In this document: one piece after another, positions 12,522 through 24,883 of the stretch
Layout of the letters: every line of letters begins with the position of its first letter
How positions within the stretch are numbered: the first letter of the stretch is position 1
Source of the DNA: Diphasiastrum complanatum
Taxonomy: Eukaryota; Streptophyta; Lycopodiopsida; Lycopodiales; Lycopodiaceae
Length of the DNA stretch: 64,000 nucleotides
NCBI GenBank assembly: GCA_029204225.1
Contig: CM055113.1
Span: 32,677,363-32,741,362, forward strand
Reading direction: 5' to 3'
Notes under the pieces: generated by a model
Database searches by the model: none
What the model was told of the DNA's origin: nothing
Seen by the model: only the letters and a program-made list of their open reading frames with translations
Made by a program: the position numbers and the translations under genes

Positions 12522-12797
12522 CAAGCTCAATCTACCAAAGTTTGACGGTACTTTGGACCCTCAAAGATTTTTGCAAATCTTAGAGAATGCATGTGATGTG
12601 TATGGCGAAACATCTCCCAATGCTATGGTCCAACTGTCTTCGATGACCATGATCGCTAAAGCACGTGATTGGTTTTTCAACCTTGATCGTGACGAAAAGA
12701 CAGACTAGTCAATTTTGAAAGAATCCTTTATCAAGTGTTTTAAGCCCTTTTGCTTGATCAAGAGCCCTTTTGTCAAATTGAGTAACATCAAAATGAT
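12522..12797 (+). pseudogene. Ty3/gypsy gag fragment
   Basis: The frame starting near 12,522 reads LPKFDGTLDPQRFLQ, then ENACDVYGE and AKARDWFFNLDRD, the retrotransposon gag core. A TAG at 12,706-12,708 interrupts it where a tryptophan codon is usual, after which the frame continues for about 30 codons. It stops abruptly at about 12,797, where minus-strand copia sequence begins. The join is therefore a nested insertion or a deletion junction. Confidence 0.78.
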
Positions 12798-13388
12798 AAA
12801 ATTGTTGGGATACCCTTAAAATTTAAATGGCCTAGTCTGAAATGCCACAACAAATGATTTAATTCAGAAGTAGAAATAAGAGCTTGACTACTAGTAGAAT
12901 AACATTGACTCAATTTGTAAAAGTAACCACATCTTCTACCATAAGCTAGGACTTTTCTAGACTTGTCAAAAATAGCATAGTCCTCTGTATCGAATTCAAC
13001 CCTACGACCAGAATTAGTAATTTTGCTTATAGAAAACAGATTCTTTGTAAGATTCAGAATATACAGAACATTGGACAACAACTTAACAACACCTCTCTGA
13101 AATCCGACCTTGATTGTCCCTTCACCTTGAATGGAGTGTGTTGAGTTGTCTCCAAGCTGCACAACTCTATAATGGGTGAAAGGATTGTAGTTTTGAAAAA
13201 TCCTAATGATGGGTCATGTGCTGAATTGCTCCAGAGTCTAGGTACCAAAAGTCAATATTCTGAAATTTTTTGACCCTGATCATAAAGGCAGCTTCATCTT
13301 CCTCTTCATGCTGGATCGAGTTACTGGTTGAGACAGCATTTGCGGAGCTTTTTACTTGTAAATTTGCATAGTGTGTAGTATTTTGCAT
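12788..13388 (-). pseudogene. Ty1/copia protease and GAG-pre-integrase fragment
   Basis: From 13,388 the minus strand reads to a protease segment FWYLDSGAIQHMTHH with the aspartic active-site triad DSG. After a frameshift near 13,160-13,210 the next frame continues with LGDNSTHSIQGEGTIKVGF, then NVLYILNLTKNLFSISK and LLWHFRLGHLNFKGI, the pre-integrase (HHCC zinc-binding) start. It ends at the junction with the gypsy gag (about 12,795). Integrase core, RT and RNase H are absent. Confidence 0.85.
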
Positions 13389-14803
13389 GAGTTCTAGTGA
13401 TAGTTTTGCACATCAAAGACGAGTTCATTGGAAAGAGGGCAACCAAAAAGAGAGAAAGTTTGCTTTTGAAGCTCCACGACATTGTCTTGCCCTCTTGCTC
13501 AAATAATTTTCTGGAAATTCATGGGAGATAATTGCAAGTTCAACACACTTCCTCTAGAATTATCTAATTTTTTTTGTTGCTAATCCATATTTGTGGTTAG
13601 TTTGCTCATTAGTTTGTGTATGCTTGCCTTCAATTGAGAAGAACTAATAAAGATAGTACCTTCCTCTATTTTTCATTCTACCTTCCTCTATTTTAAAGCC
13701 ATTGCAATGTTCTAAGACAGTTTTGAATAAGTAAAACCAAAACTTTCAAGTCTGATTTTTCTATCTATAAGCCTAAACTGTGGCTTTTGCATCAAGATAT
13801 ATATATATATATATATATATATATTGACAAAGTTGATTCTACTTTAAGAACAAATTTCAAGTGTTGTGTTAAACTTAGTACACTGTTGTGAATTTTATGC
13901 CCTATCAACATCCTAGTTTCAACAAGTGATTGTACAAAATCTATTACTTTGGGAGAGACAACTCTTATCAAGGGTTGTCCTCAACTTTGAAGGCCTTTTG
14001 TGAAGGTCACACGTGTGAAGACGCCCAACACTGCCAATGATCTTGTAAGGTAATTTGTGATTGCACATAGATTGCATCCTACAATCTTCCCAGATTGATT
14101 CTAACGCAAGAGCACAATTTCATGCATAATGAATCCACATTCAATTGGCACTCAAAGAAATTAAAGTACATGAAAAAAAAATAAGTCCTCAACATGCTTT
14201 TAGAGAGAGAAAAACAACCCATTCTCGAGTAGAGAAATAAAATGAGTGAGCCTCAAGTAGAGAGAGAATATGAGGGAAAACAACGTGTATCACATAGATT
14301 GTTTCACAAAAACTTGTATGTAAAATAAGAGAGCTCTTCCATATAGTACTAGCACAAGATCTAGCATAAGGACATGCTCTAGAATGATGGGACTCCATTT
14401 ATTGCCTTTCTACAACATGATTGGACCCCTAGATTTGCACCTCTCATCATGATTGGACCTCATGATTTCCACCTGACAATTTGATTGGGCCTCATGATGT
14501 GCACCTCTAGACACATGATTGGTCACATGTAATGCACCTCTTAACGTGATTGGCCTTGTGATCTATGCCTCTAAATGTGATTGGGCCAAATAGATGCATT
14601 TCAGTCCTAACATCAGGTGACAAATGTCACTATCTCACTAGATCTCAAGTTTGAGGCCTATTGACTATTCAAACTAAACATAAATGAACTAAAATGATTA
14701 GGCCTACCCTCCACATGTGGGAACATGCTCCACACATGTGAGATTTATATATGGGCATGAAATTATGAATTAATCAAGCTAGATTTTGCAAAATACTCAC
14801 ACT
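13389..14803. other. Spacer, including (AT)n and a GATTGG-rich repeat, possible copia LTR
   Basis: Contains (AT)n at about 13,797-13,824 and, at 14,405-14,590, four to five imperfect repeats of a TGATTGG(A/G)CC...GCACCTCT unit about 40-50 bp long. The right end, reading TGTGAGTATTTTGC on the minus strand from 14,803, follows a purine-rich GAGGAGGAG tract and is the likely 3' LTR start of the minus-strand copia at 14.8-16.5 kb. The LTR end could not be placed. Confidence 0.45.
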
Positions 14804-16541
14804 CCTCCTCAAACATTAGCTTGATTACTATGCTAGTTTCCTCCAAAACTTAGGTAGCTAACAATAACTTCTCAAGTAGATCCTTTGCATGAGCTTGACG
14901 AGAAAACCAGCCATAAGTCTGAAATTGCGGCAAGGTTAGATAGCCAAGACAAGGCTTCCTTGATTGAAAGCCATCTCCAAGCATCAAGAAGAGCTTTCCC
15001 CCATTTGAGCACTTTTGTCATTGATTTCTTCCATCCTTGAAGAGCATGATTGATCCAAAAGCTCCTCCTCCTTGAAAATAGCCGCAACTCCATAAGGAAA
15101 TCAAGAGTCCTCCTTGACTCAAAAGGATCACAAAGATCCATCATCATGTTACCAATATCTTGAGAATTAGGCACATCAAGATTGGCAAGACTATGCATGC
15201 TATAATAGCAAAGAGTTTGCATCATATCTTTATGAACAAAGAGTTTACAATTTGTCTCAATACATGAAAAAGGACAAATTTTCACACTATGAGTGAACAA
15301 AACACTCTTGCTCTTCAAGACTCAAGAGCATACATTTGATGAAATAACCATTTGCTTTCTAATTGATCTAAAATCGATTTCAAACCAATAAGAACATCAA
15401 CTATGTTCTCAGGAGAGATATCATACTCAACTAGTATGGTTTTACTCCAATTTTGAGATGCAAGAGTCTCACTAAAGCAAATTGATTCATCAAATGGCAT
15501 AAGAGAGGCAAGCATGAGATGTATACAACTTGAAATGTGCTCCTCTCTCCCTTGAAATGTGAACCACCTGGGCTCATCCATGTCTCTTGAGATTCTTCTT
15601 GGAATCATAACTTGTGAAGAAGGACTCTCCTCCTCAATCATTGGCACACTTGAACCTTGAGATGGCTCCTCAAGATCACCTTCTTGGTGCTCCTCCTTGA
15701 TCCTTGAAGTCTCCTTGACATCACCACCATGTTCAGCACTTTCAATCACATAAGAAACATCATTTCTTGATATGAACATAAGAGTCATCATCCATGGAAT
15801 TGAGATTTGAGTGCTCCATCCTCTCCTCTTGAGAAATGAGCTCTCCCTTGGCTTCCTTCACTTCTAATATGTGATTAGTTCTCACACGAAAATCAAGCTT
15901 GAAGAGCCTACCATCGCTAATCCTTTTTGCAATGACTTTTCCTCCTTTGATAATAAAGCAAACATTGCAATCAAACTTGACACTACATCCTTTGTCAACT
16001 AATTGACTCACACTCAACACATTTCTAGAAAATGGACAACACATTTTCAAGCTTTGCTTTCTTCCTTGATTCAAGCCAAATAGGAATGGTTCCTATTCCA
16101 TGAATCACATATTCAACACCATTTGAATTTCAAAACAATAATGGACTCCTTAGAACTTGAAAATGATGTGAATGAAGAAAAATACTCTCTTTTGCAAGTG
16201 ATATGTGACTTTGTCCCAATATCAATCCACCAAGGATTTTCCTCCATAGAAATTGTTGGTGCATCCATGCATGCCATGAGAGACTCCTCCTTAATGAAGC
16301 CATCTCCACCTTGATTGCTGCAATACACTTGCCTTTGCTTTTGCTTTTTTTCACCATTCTTCTTCTTGTAGCACTTAGAGGCCAAATGCCACATCTTGCC
16401 ACAATAGTAGCACCTTGATTTGGGCCTTCCATATGCCTCAATTGATGCCATGATGAGAGGGTACTTGTACACAAAGTATAAACTTGTGAAATGATTCTTA
16501 AAAGTGATTTTTTTGACTCTCAAGAAACTAGAATTGAACAC
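14804..16541 (-). pseudogene. Non-autonomous copia: zinc knuckle, protease, pre-integrase and spacer, no RT
   Basis: On the minus strand, in order: a CCHC zinc knuckle CYYCGKMWHLASKC (16,412-16,371); a protease segment WWIDIGTKSHIT (about 16,232-16,197) in which the serine of the DSG triad is isoleucine; a pre-integrase piece FSRNVLSVSQLVDKG...GRLFKLD (about 16,060-15,890); then acidic spacer sequence (15,791-15,315) and an unrecognised 148-codon frame (15,318-14,872) before a purine tract and LTR start at 14,803. Integrase core, RT and RNase H are missing, so this copy could only move with help from another element. A TGGTGCCATAGCC string at about 17,100-17,115 may be its primer site. Confidence 0.75.
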
Positions 16542-17397
16542 ATTAAAAATCTAGAAAGATCTACAAAAGATCTAGGTCACAAATTTGAAAATCAATTTTC
16601 ACTCAAAAAACTTGTCACCTTGGAAAATGGACCTTGCCTAGATCACAAAGATTAAGGCACACTAGATTTCAATCAAATCACACTATTGGACTCAACAAGA
16701 CCAATGACTCTACCTCTTGAGAGTTGGAATGGACTTGAATAGATTTGATTACAAACAAAATCATAGTTTTTCACCAATCTTGACTAGACCTCTCATAATT
16801 TGAGATTCTTGGACAAACAAGTAAGAATTGTCTATTTTTCACTCAAATTTGTTGCTTCTCTCTCTATAAGAATGATACTTGAAAGTGAATCCAACTCCTT
16901 GTGAGATATTGCAAACAAAATGTGAGATCAATCTCACAACCAATGTAAAGCTCTCCTTGTATCTAGACCTTACCTCACACCAAAGATGAAAAACTTTAAG
17001 ACTTTGAGCCAACTCCCTTCAATAGATTCAAAAACACTTGAAGACACTCAAAGAATCCAAAAACAATTCAAACACAATGGATTTGTGTGAAACTATGTGG
17101 CTATGGCACCAAAATCTCATCTCGATCACACACAAGCTAGATTGACAATGTGAATCATGAATTTTTTATGATAATGTGATTTTTCTCTCTCACTAAGATG
17201 TGTGCTTCAAAGTCTAGATCCACTTAGTAAGATCTTGATCACAAAGGAGAAATCAATTTCTCCACCAATGCCAATCAACTTGAGTTACTAGATCTTGCCT
17301 TTTACAAAAGAAGGAATTCCAAGATAATTTGGATCACATATTAAACAAAAGTTTTGACTCTATTTCAAGCCAAAAAACACTCAAGAACTATTCCACA
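16542..17397 (-). other. Probable 5' untranslated part of the copia derivative
   Basis: AT-rich sequence between the zinc-knuckle frame and the gypsy LTR. On the minus strand it has a candidate primer site (TGGTGCC near 17,110). No gag N-terminus is recognisable. Confidence 0.35.
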
Positions 17398-17874
17398 TGT
17401 AAAGACCCTAAAGGGACAACCCCTAAGATGAGGATAAGAGAACACAATAAGAGAGACTATGGAGCCAAACCGCCCAACCAATCCTAGATCAAACCTGTAT
17501 CTAGCCCCCAAGCCATGCCATGTGAAAGCTAGAGGAGAAGAAACTGGTGACCTAAACCCAATATGTCGACGGGAGAATCCCTATCTCATTATATAGAGAG
17601 TAGAGTCCTGTGCATGAAACAATGCAACCCCCATGCAGGTCAACTATAAATAGATCACATCTCTTCATGCAGTCCTCCTGCCTATATCCGTCACACAAAC
17701 ATGCGATACTCCATATGTCTCAATTAGAGTGTCTAGGTCCTCTCAAGGTTATTAGTCACAAACTGAACTTGACATGGAAGTAAATCATGGCATGACCAAC
17801 AATCTCGAATACCAGAGGGCCGATCTACCATATTAGGACTATTCCAGGTCCTTAATTGAATATGGCCATGACAT
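17398..17874 (-). mobile_element. Ty3/gypsy LTR (477 bp)
   Basis: In + strand reading it starts TGTAAAGACCCTAAAGGG and ends GGCCATGACA, so in minus orientation it begins TGTCATGG and ends TTTACA. On the minus strand it is directly preceded by AGGAGGGAAGAA, a typical gypsy polypurine tract, which marks it as the 3' LTR of a minus-strand element. A diverged relative sits at 30,468-30,983; both share the GGTTTGGCTCCATAGT segment near their ends. Confidence 0.78.
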
Positions 17875-20800
17875 TCTTCCCTCCTTAAACTGCTTCTATC
17901 CTTAGAAGCTCCTCAAAACATGAAAGAATGACAGTTTCTTTAACATTCAATATTAGATTGACTTTCATATCAAACAAGTACTTAGAGAAAAATCGTTTTC
18001 AATCGTTAATCTCTATTCTGGAGTACAAACTTTGGTTTGGAAAAGTACACTAAAAGATATATTTTCTCAACAGGGTTACACTCAACACAAGTTAGTAACA
18101 TCACCTTCATGTAAAACACTTACATGAACCACTGAGTGAAATATTCCCTAACTTAGGAGATTAAAGTTAAAAAGAAATAATAATAATTATAGTCTGAAAT
18201 TATCCACAAACACTGGCAGATAATTCATAAAAAGCTTCCAAGTACAACTATCCTTAGAATCTAATTCTAAGATATGATAATTCATTCAACTAGAATCGTT
18301 AGGAGAATCATTAAGATATAGAATGATTAAAACTCAACTCTGAGTATCCCAGATACTCTTTTGAGTTAAATGCTCATATTTCTAGCACCAAATACAAGAA
18401 AACAACATTCATTCATCTTAATAGACTTGTATGTCTCCTATGATAACTGTACTCAAGCATCTGCAGACCGTAAACTGTAGTAGAATAGCATCCACTAGAC
18501 TAATTAAATTCCCCACAAATTAGATAACTTATCTTGTGAGAATATCTTTGAGATCCATAGGCTCTCAATAAGATACTAGAGTAGAGAGATTCAAAACACT
18601 GATCTGAATTCTTACTCAAATAATAGACTACGAATTAATCATCACACTTAAGAATCATCACCATTCCTTTAAATTCTCTGACAATAATTAAGTATCTATT
18701 TATGATCCATCTATCATAAATATTAAGATTCATATGATTCGTCAATCATAATTTTCTGGAATCCAAAACCTTACTTAACCATTTACAAGATACTGGAGTA
18801 TATGTCCAACATAACTCAGAAAAAGTAAGAATCATTCCAAAATCTTTCCACTAAGAAAATACTAGATTTACGAAGATTTTTCAAACAAGATTCTTTAACG
18901 GAAGTGCAAGATTCAAGGTCTATTAACCACTGGTAATTAAAGACTAAACGCATACTAAAATGACAATCATCTTCAACTACAAAAACTTTAGATTACAATC
19001 TAGAATCAAATCTAGATACCCAAAGTCCTGTTGAATATCAATTCAAATATTATTCTTGGATTCATCATGATTCGTTATCCAATTGAGCGCTCTAAGATAC
19101 AATCACTAATGAGCTGAGTCTATTCCTTAACTAAGGAATATTCTATCCCAAGAATATTGTATATCCAATGCACATAATTTTAACTGATGAATCCAAATGA
19201 TTCACTAATCATGCGTCTTACAAGCAATACAAATCAAAACTATCAGTTTTTGGTGGATCCTCATCACACTGACTAATTAACTTTCTCCTGGAATAATCGA
19301 GTACTCAAGCTAATTGACAATGATTCAGGAATCTCAAATGTCTAGGTGAAGAATTCAATTATACTAGTATGACACCACATTTAGATCCTTACCCAAATCA
19401 TTTATAAGGTAATCCATAGGTCTTCTATACAAAGATTTGTTAACTTTGCAAGTATCTGTCAAAACAATACTTGATCATATGTCTATGTTTACCGACTAGA
19501 TTAAGTGCACCAAATAACTCTAGTAACCAGGAATACATAGTAGATTCATACAAGATTAATCATGCACGTATGTGAATAATCTCACTATGACCCAGTACAT
19601 AAACACATTTTTATCTGGCAGATTCCTCCAGAACCCACATATGTTACTCACATATCTTCTTGAGATCTTGTAACTCAGCTACAAAAGATTCTCTATTTCT
19701 CATGAGTTAATGACATATCCGAAAAATCTTTGAGACGAATAACATTCACTCTCAACAATTTTCCAATCCCACTTACCTCTAATTACATAATTTTTTCTCC
19801 TCAATCAACCTCTCTCTGATCCTAGTACTAAACTAAGATTAGGTTGACCCAATATAGAACTCTCAGACATATATTCTGATCAAACTTTACTTCTATTTCA
19901 ATCAAAAAGGAATTAATAATCTTTGACCTTTTACTGTACTACTTATAGATAATGATTCAGATTTCAAACCTATTCTAGATTCAGATTGTCCGCACAATTC
20001 CTAGAGAATTCCTCTTATTTGAAAAGTTCCAATTAGGTATCTTACTCTGAATCTATCCGAAATTGCTTTAAAAAAAAATTTCATTTCTATACCACAGCTG
20101 GTTCTCTTCAGAAAACTATGCAACCAATAGATTCCCAAATAGAATGTTATCCTATTACTTCACCCCTCCTTTTAAAAAAACTATCAATTTCAATAAAACT
20201 GGAAAGATAATATATGAAAATATCCAGGTTCATGAAAAGTTAGTAATAAGTGCATTTACAAAAGGATTCACTCTATTACAAACAGAACTTTTCCTTCAAA
20301 TATTTTCAACCCGAGTGATAGAACTACCATTCCATCGAAATCCATTTATGAACAAAGAGATATTCTAGGTTTAAAAAATTGAAACACTTTAACCTTAGAA
20401 TTTATTTGAATTCCAAGTGTACTCACACAAGTAGTAATTTATATGACATAATAGTCTTTCAAAAGAATAATTTCATGCTGGAAAGAATTCATATAAATCA
20501 GTCTGATGTCTTATATTTGAGAAATTATTAAGAAGTAAAAGATTAATTAAGTAAGTGAAATAGATTTGAGAGCCTCTGATTTTGTAAATAATGAGATACC
20601 ACATTGGAATCTAGATTACAGCTCAAAATTTTCCAAAATACCCCACATTTGATCAAACGGTTTTATTTTTCCCATATCACGACTAGGTACTAAAAACACA
20701 CCATTGATCATCAGATCTTTATAGTCCTAAAATTTCCTTTTCAAAATTACTGATGTCCCATACCATCAGCTTTTCCTTCCAGAAAACCCTTAACCGTCTT

Positions 20801-21600
20801 ATTTGATATTCTAGAGATCCATTGATCATCTAGCGGTCCTATAATCCATATAGGATATTATATTTTGCTCCCAACATTGGAGAATCCATTTATTTGGATG
20901 ACTCGCTCAGATGGATACCACAATCCACACCTGATTTTGTGATCTAAATAAAAGAACTAGCATGGTTCACTTTACATTGTGATCTTTTCTGGTTAATGAT
21001 AAGCTTCAAAACCCTACTGATGCATCAAATCTAGGGACAAGCCTTTGTCTGACAGATCCAATGTAATTCATGTATCAGACTTCACTTCTAACATCACAAT
21101 TGACATCCAAAACTGTGGACTACTCAATGGTCACAAAGATATCAGTTACAAATTCAATTAAATGAATTTAGTCTAGGAAATTAATATTTGGTATTAAGAA
21201 ATTATTTAATGGGATTACCAAAATCCTAACTACGAAATACATCTTCTGATCACACTTACTACCACTGATGTCCACTCTTCTTCCCTCCTTAGAATCTTCA
21301 GTCCCCTGAAAATGTACTCCAACTAAGGTACTAAGAAGATGTAACGACATTAGTAAATGTTTAAAATTAGTTAATGTAGGAAAACAATCTGAAACAATTT
21401 CATTTCTATCCTATACATGGGCTGAATAACCAATATACCAAAATTCGTCTATAGTATGAAAACCACCACTAGTCTAATTTTTTAAATATAATTCACCATA
21501 GGATTTAACTGGAAATGAAATCAGTTTTTTTTTTTAATTCCTATTATTCCAATAAATTTGGACTGTTTATCCTTTTTATTGATTGGTTTGGCATTACTCC
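17875..21600 (-). mobile_element. Decayed gypsy internal region
   Basis: About 3.7 kb of AT-rich sequence upstream (minus sense) of the LTR. The last 200 bp before the polypurine tract resembles 30,270-30,470, and a segment near 19,330-19,400 resembles 62,570-62,620, which places it in the same gypsy family. No protein domain is readable in any frame for more than a few residues, so it is very old or rapidly mutated. The right boundary abuts a copia fragment near 21,610; no 5' LTR was found. Confidence 0.5.
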
Positions 21601-21617
21601 ATTAGTATTGACAAAAA

Positions 21618-22860
21618 TTATCCAAACTTAGAATATGGAGTATCTTGATCTATCATCATAAAAGTGACATACATAAGAGCTCCACCATTTGATTCATGTG
21701 AAAATGAACGAACATCCGAGTCTATAAGGTCAAGAGGAGAGTTAGATCTTGTCAAAGATCTCTTGAAATGTAGCTTATGAGATTTGGAGAGTCCACAAGC
21801 TTCACAAAGTTTGCCACACTTGGATATGGTTTTGGGAAGTCCTCTTGCTAGCTCCTTTGTCACCATGGTCTCCAAAGCTTTGTAGTTAGGATGGCCTAAC
21901 CTTTTGTGCCATAATTCCACTTGAGTGAGCTCCTCCCTTGCCATTCTCACACTTCCAACCATCACATTAGCATCCAATTTGAATAACCTCCCTTGCTTGA
22001 AACCACTAGCAATACATTTTTCATCTTTCAAGATAGAACATGCTCCATGCTTGAAGTGTACATCTAATCCACTATCCATAAGTCTTTGTAATTGAAGGTA
22101 CATAAAGAACATTGTCTAGATCTACTTTTTTAGATGTTCCTAGACATAAAGGAATGGATCCAACAACTACAATCACATTCTTGATCACTTGCAGTGAAGA
22201 TAAATCTCTTAGAACTATTGTAAGAAAGTAGATTAGAAAAGTAGTCTTTTTGGTGAGTCATGTGAGAGCTTGACCCACTATCAATCCACCAAGTGTCTTG
22301 ATTGGATGTTTGTGGTGAGGATACCATCAAAGATAGATTGCCTTCTTCCTCCTCCTCCTCAAGCACAAGATTGCCTTGATTGTCCTTCTCTTGGACATTC
22401 TTCTTCTTGTAGCACTCGGATGCAAAATGTCCATTTTTTCCACAAAAGAAACACTTTAGCTTCTTCTTGTCCTTCTTGCTCTTGCCTTTGGAACTTGATG
22501 CTCCATCTTTGCTCTCCATCTCCATGTTTTGAGTCTTTCTTCTTGCCTTTCAAAGAAAGTTAGCTTTTTCATCACCATCATTCAAAGATAAGGAACTCAT
22601 CCTACTTTTGATATGAAGCATTATACTCTCCTCACTTACAAGCACACTTTGAAGTTTTCAATACTAGGAAGTGAATCTTGAATAGCAAAGGTTTGAACAA
22701 GATTGGAATAATCATCTCCTAATCCATTCAAAATGATTTGAACTAATTCATCATCTTTGATTTTTCTTTGGTGTTTCAATTCATTCAAGATTATTCTTGC
22801 ACATTCTTGATCATTAAACTAATCATTGATCTAGGGTCAGATGCAACCTCTTTAGGTTTT
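21618..22860 (-). pseudogene. Ty1/copia gag-protease-pre-integrase fragment
   Basis: Minus strand, in order: decayed UBN2 gag with ELVQIILNGL-like sequence (about 22,800-22,600); zinc knuckle CFFCGKNGHFASEC (22,453-22,412); intact protease motif WWIDSGSSSHMT (about 22,290-22,250); a frameshift near 22,130; then a 164-codon frame (22,112-21,618) with GRLFKLD, LWHKRLGHPNYKAL and KLCEACGLSKSHKLHF, ending just inside the integrase core (SPLDLIDSDVRSF). Everything 3' is lost at the junction with gypsy sequence. It is close kin of the 16.5-kb copy but keeps the catalytic DSG. Confidence 0.87.
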
Positions 22861-23277
22861 CTGTCTGCTCATCTGACACTTGCAGGAATCATAGTTTTCT
22901 GTTTTGCCATTCTGCATATTTAGTCGTGTTTCATAACACATACTGCATCACCTGCAAAACTACTCTCATTCTGTGTGTGAAGAAACGAAATGTTTCTAAC
23001 TACAAAGCCTTGCTAGCTTTCAGCCCTCAGCCTAACGAAGATGTTTGCGAACACAAAAGTCAGGAGGCATGAAACACGAAAAGTTTCGCAAACTCGAAAG
23101 TCAAAGAGATGCGAACTTGAAAGTCGAAGGGACGAAGATGAACGGTTCACGAACTCGAAAGATTCACGAACGAGAATATTTTGCTGTCCAGTACGAGAGA
23201 AGGCAAATGACCAAAATGAGACCTTCTCCTGACCTCCACGCACCAGAGAGTACCAGCGAGATCATCAAGTATCCAGA
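22861..23277. other. Region with recurring CGAA-containing motifs, probable outer part of a copia LTR
   Basis: Between 23,040 and 23,190 a motif resembling CGAAAGTC or CGAACTCGAAAG recurs about six times. It lies immediately left of the repeated part of the 23.3-kb LTR and may be the unduplicated start of that LTR. No TG boundary could be fixed. Confidence 0.35.
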
Positions 23278-24883
23278 AGTACAGATATCTGATCTGATGG
23301 CATGACATCAGCAAATACATTTTAGGTTGTGGCTAATCTGCCACTCTTGTATTTCCCTGATTAGTTATAGATGCTTAATTACTCTAATCTTAGATTTACA
23401 TAGAGTGACTATACTTACTGGATGTTACTTGACATACAGTGTAATGTAGTAGTTTGATGCTAGTAAGCAATCAAGACAAAGTATTGAATACATGTCCACC
23501 TGCGTGCGAAGACAATTCTGTCTAGGATCTGTAGATCCAACTGTCCGCTAGTAAAGCGAGACGATTGCTCGTGAGAGAACTGTGTTTCTCCCATGACAGC
23601 ACACTGCGTGGATTTGCATGTAGTGCTTGAAATAATCAAAGAAAGATCAATATAGATGATTTTCTTGTTGTGTCTGATCTTGAATGCTAATGTGTCTACT
23701 GGTTATTCGTGTGTCTAACTAAGTTTCCTTGCTCATTTTGAATTCCGCACCTTGGTTGAAACTATGTTGAATGTTGCATTAATTTTATAATCGTAGATCA
23801 GCGTGCCTGACTACACTCTAGAGGACTGTAGGAGTGATTCAGCTGGCAGTGTCCAGCGATCGCATATGAACTCCATCAGAGGGCAAAGAGAGAGAGTCAT
23901 GGTTCCTTCGCAAAAGCTTCGTGACTGCGATCCTCCTCATACTCTCATCAGTGGTATCAAAGTGGTCATCCTGTCATATTCTGACATAGCCAAGAAGCTA
24001 GCAGATCCAGAAGGCCAAGCATTCAAACAAACAACCATCAACAAGGGAACAGACTCCAAAAAGCAATGGCTTCAATCAGCAACATGCAGAGCAAGATCTG
24101 CACAATACTTGATTCTTCAGGATCTAACTTTCTAGCCTGGAAAGTTAAGACATCACTGATACTCAAGGGCGAAGGACTATTCCCCTAGGTGGATGGCACA
24201 GAAGAAATGCCTACAACAACAAGCAAGGAGCTACGCGGATGGAAGGAGAAAAATGACAAGGTATAGCCTTGCTATCATCTTCCATCGAAGATAGTCTCAC
24301 ACTTGACCTGGATACACTCTCCAAAGCTAAGGAGATGTGGGATGCATTACTCACCAAATTTTAGACGAAATCAAGAAGTCAAAGTACAGATATCTGATCT
24401 GATGGCATGACATCAGCAAATACATTTTAGGTTGTGGCTAATCTGCCACTCTTGTATTTCCCTGATTAGCTATAGATACTTAATTACTCTAATCTTAGAT
24501 TTACATAGAGCGACTATACTTACTGGATGTTACTTGACATATAGATCAATAGAGCACACATACAATGTAATGTAGTAGTTTGATGCTAGTAAGCAATCAA
24601 GATGAAATGCAGAATACATGTCCGCCTGTGTGCGAAGACAATTCTGTCTAGGATCTGTAGATCCAACTATCCGCTAGTAAAGCAAGACGGTCGCTCGTGT
24701 TAGATGCTGCATTAATTTTATAAACGTAGATCAGCAGTGCCTGACTACACTCTGGAGGACTGTAGGAGTGATTCAGCTGGAGTGTCCAGTGATCGCATCT
24801 GAACTCCATCAGAGGGCAAAGAGAGAGAGTCGTGGTCCCTTCGCGAAAGCTTCGTGACTGCTATCCTCCTCATACTCTCATCA
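23278..24883 (+). mobile_element. Compact copia element: LTR, primer site, gag start, LTR
   Basis: Two direct repeats, 23,278-23,950 and 24,383-24,883, share long identical blocks and both end CTCTCATCA. After the first is a primer site TGGTATCAAAG (23,952-23,962; initiator tRNA-Met type with one change). Then gag begins at 24,066 (MASISNMQSKICTIL, then SNFLAWKVKTSLILKGEGL), with an in-frame TAG at 24,186-24,188, and later DLDTLSKAKEMWDALL in another frame. Gag is cut at about 24,380 and joined straight to the second LTR, so over 3.5 kb of pol is missing. The second LTR lacks about 190 bp present in the first (23,574-23,764) and carries about 22 extra bases near 24,540. Confidence 0.82.
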
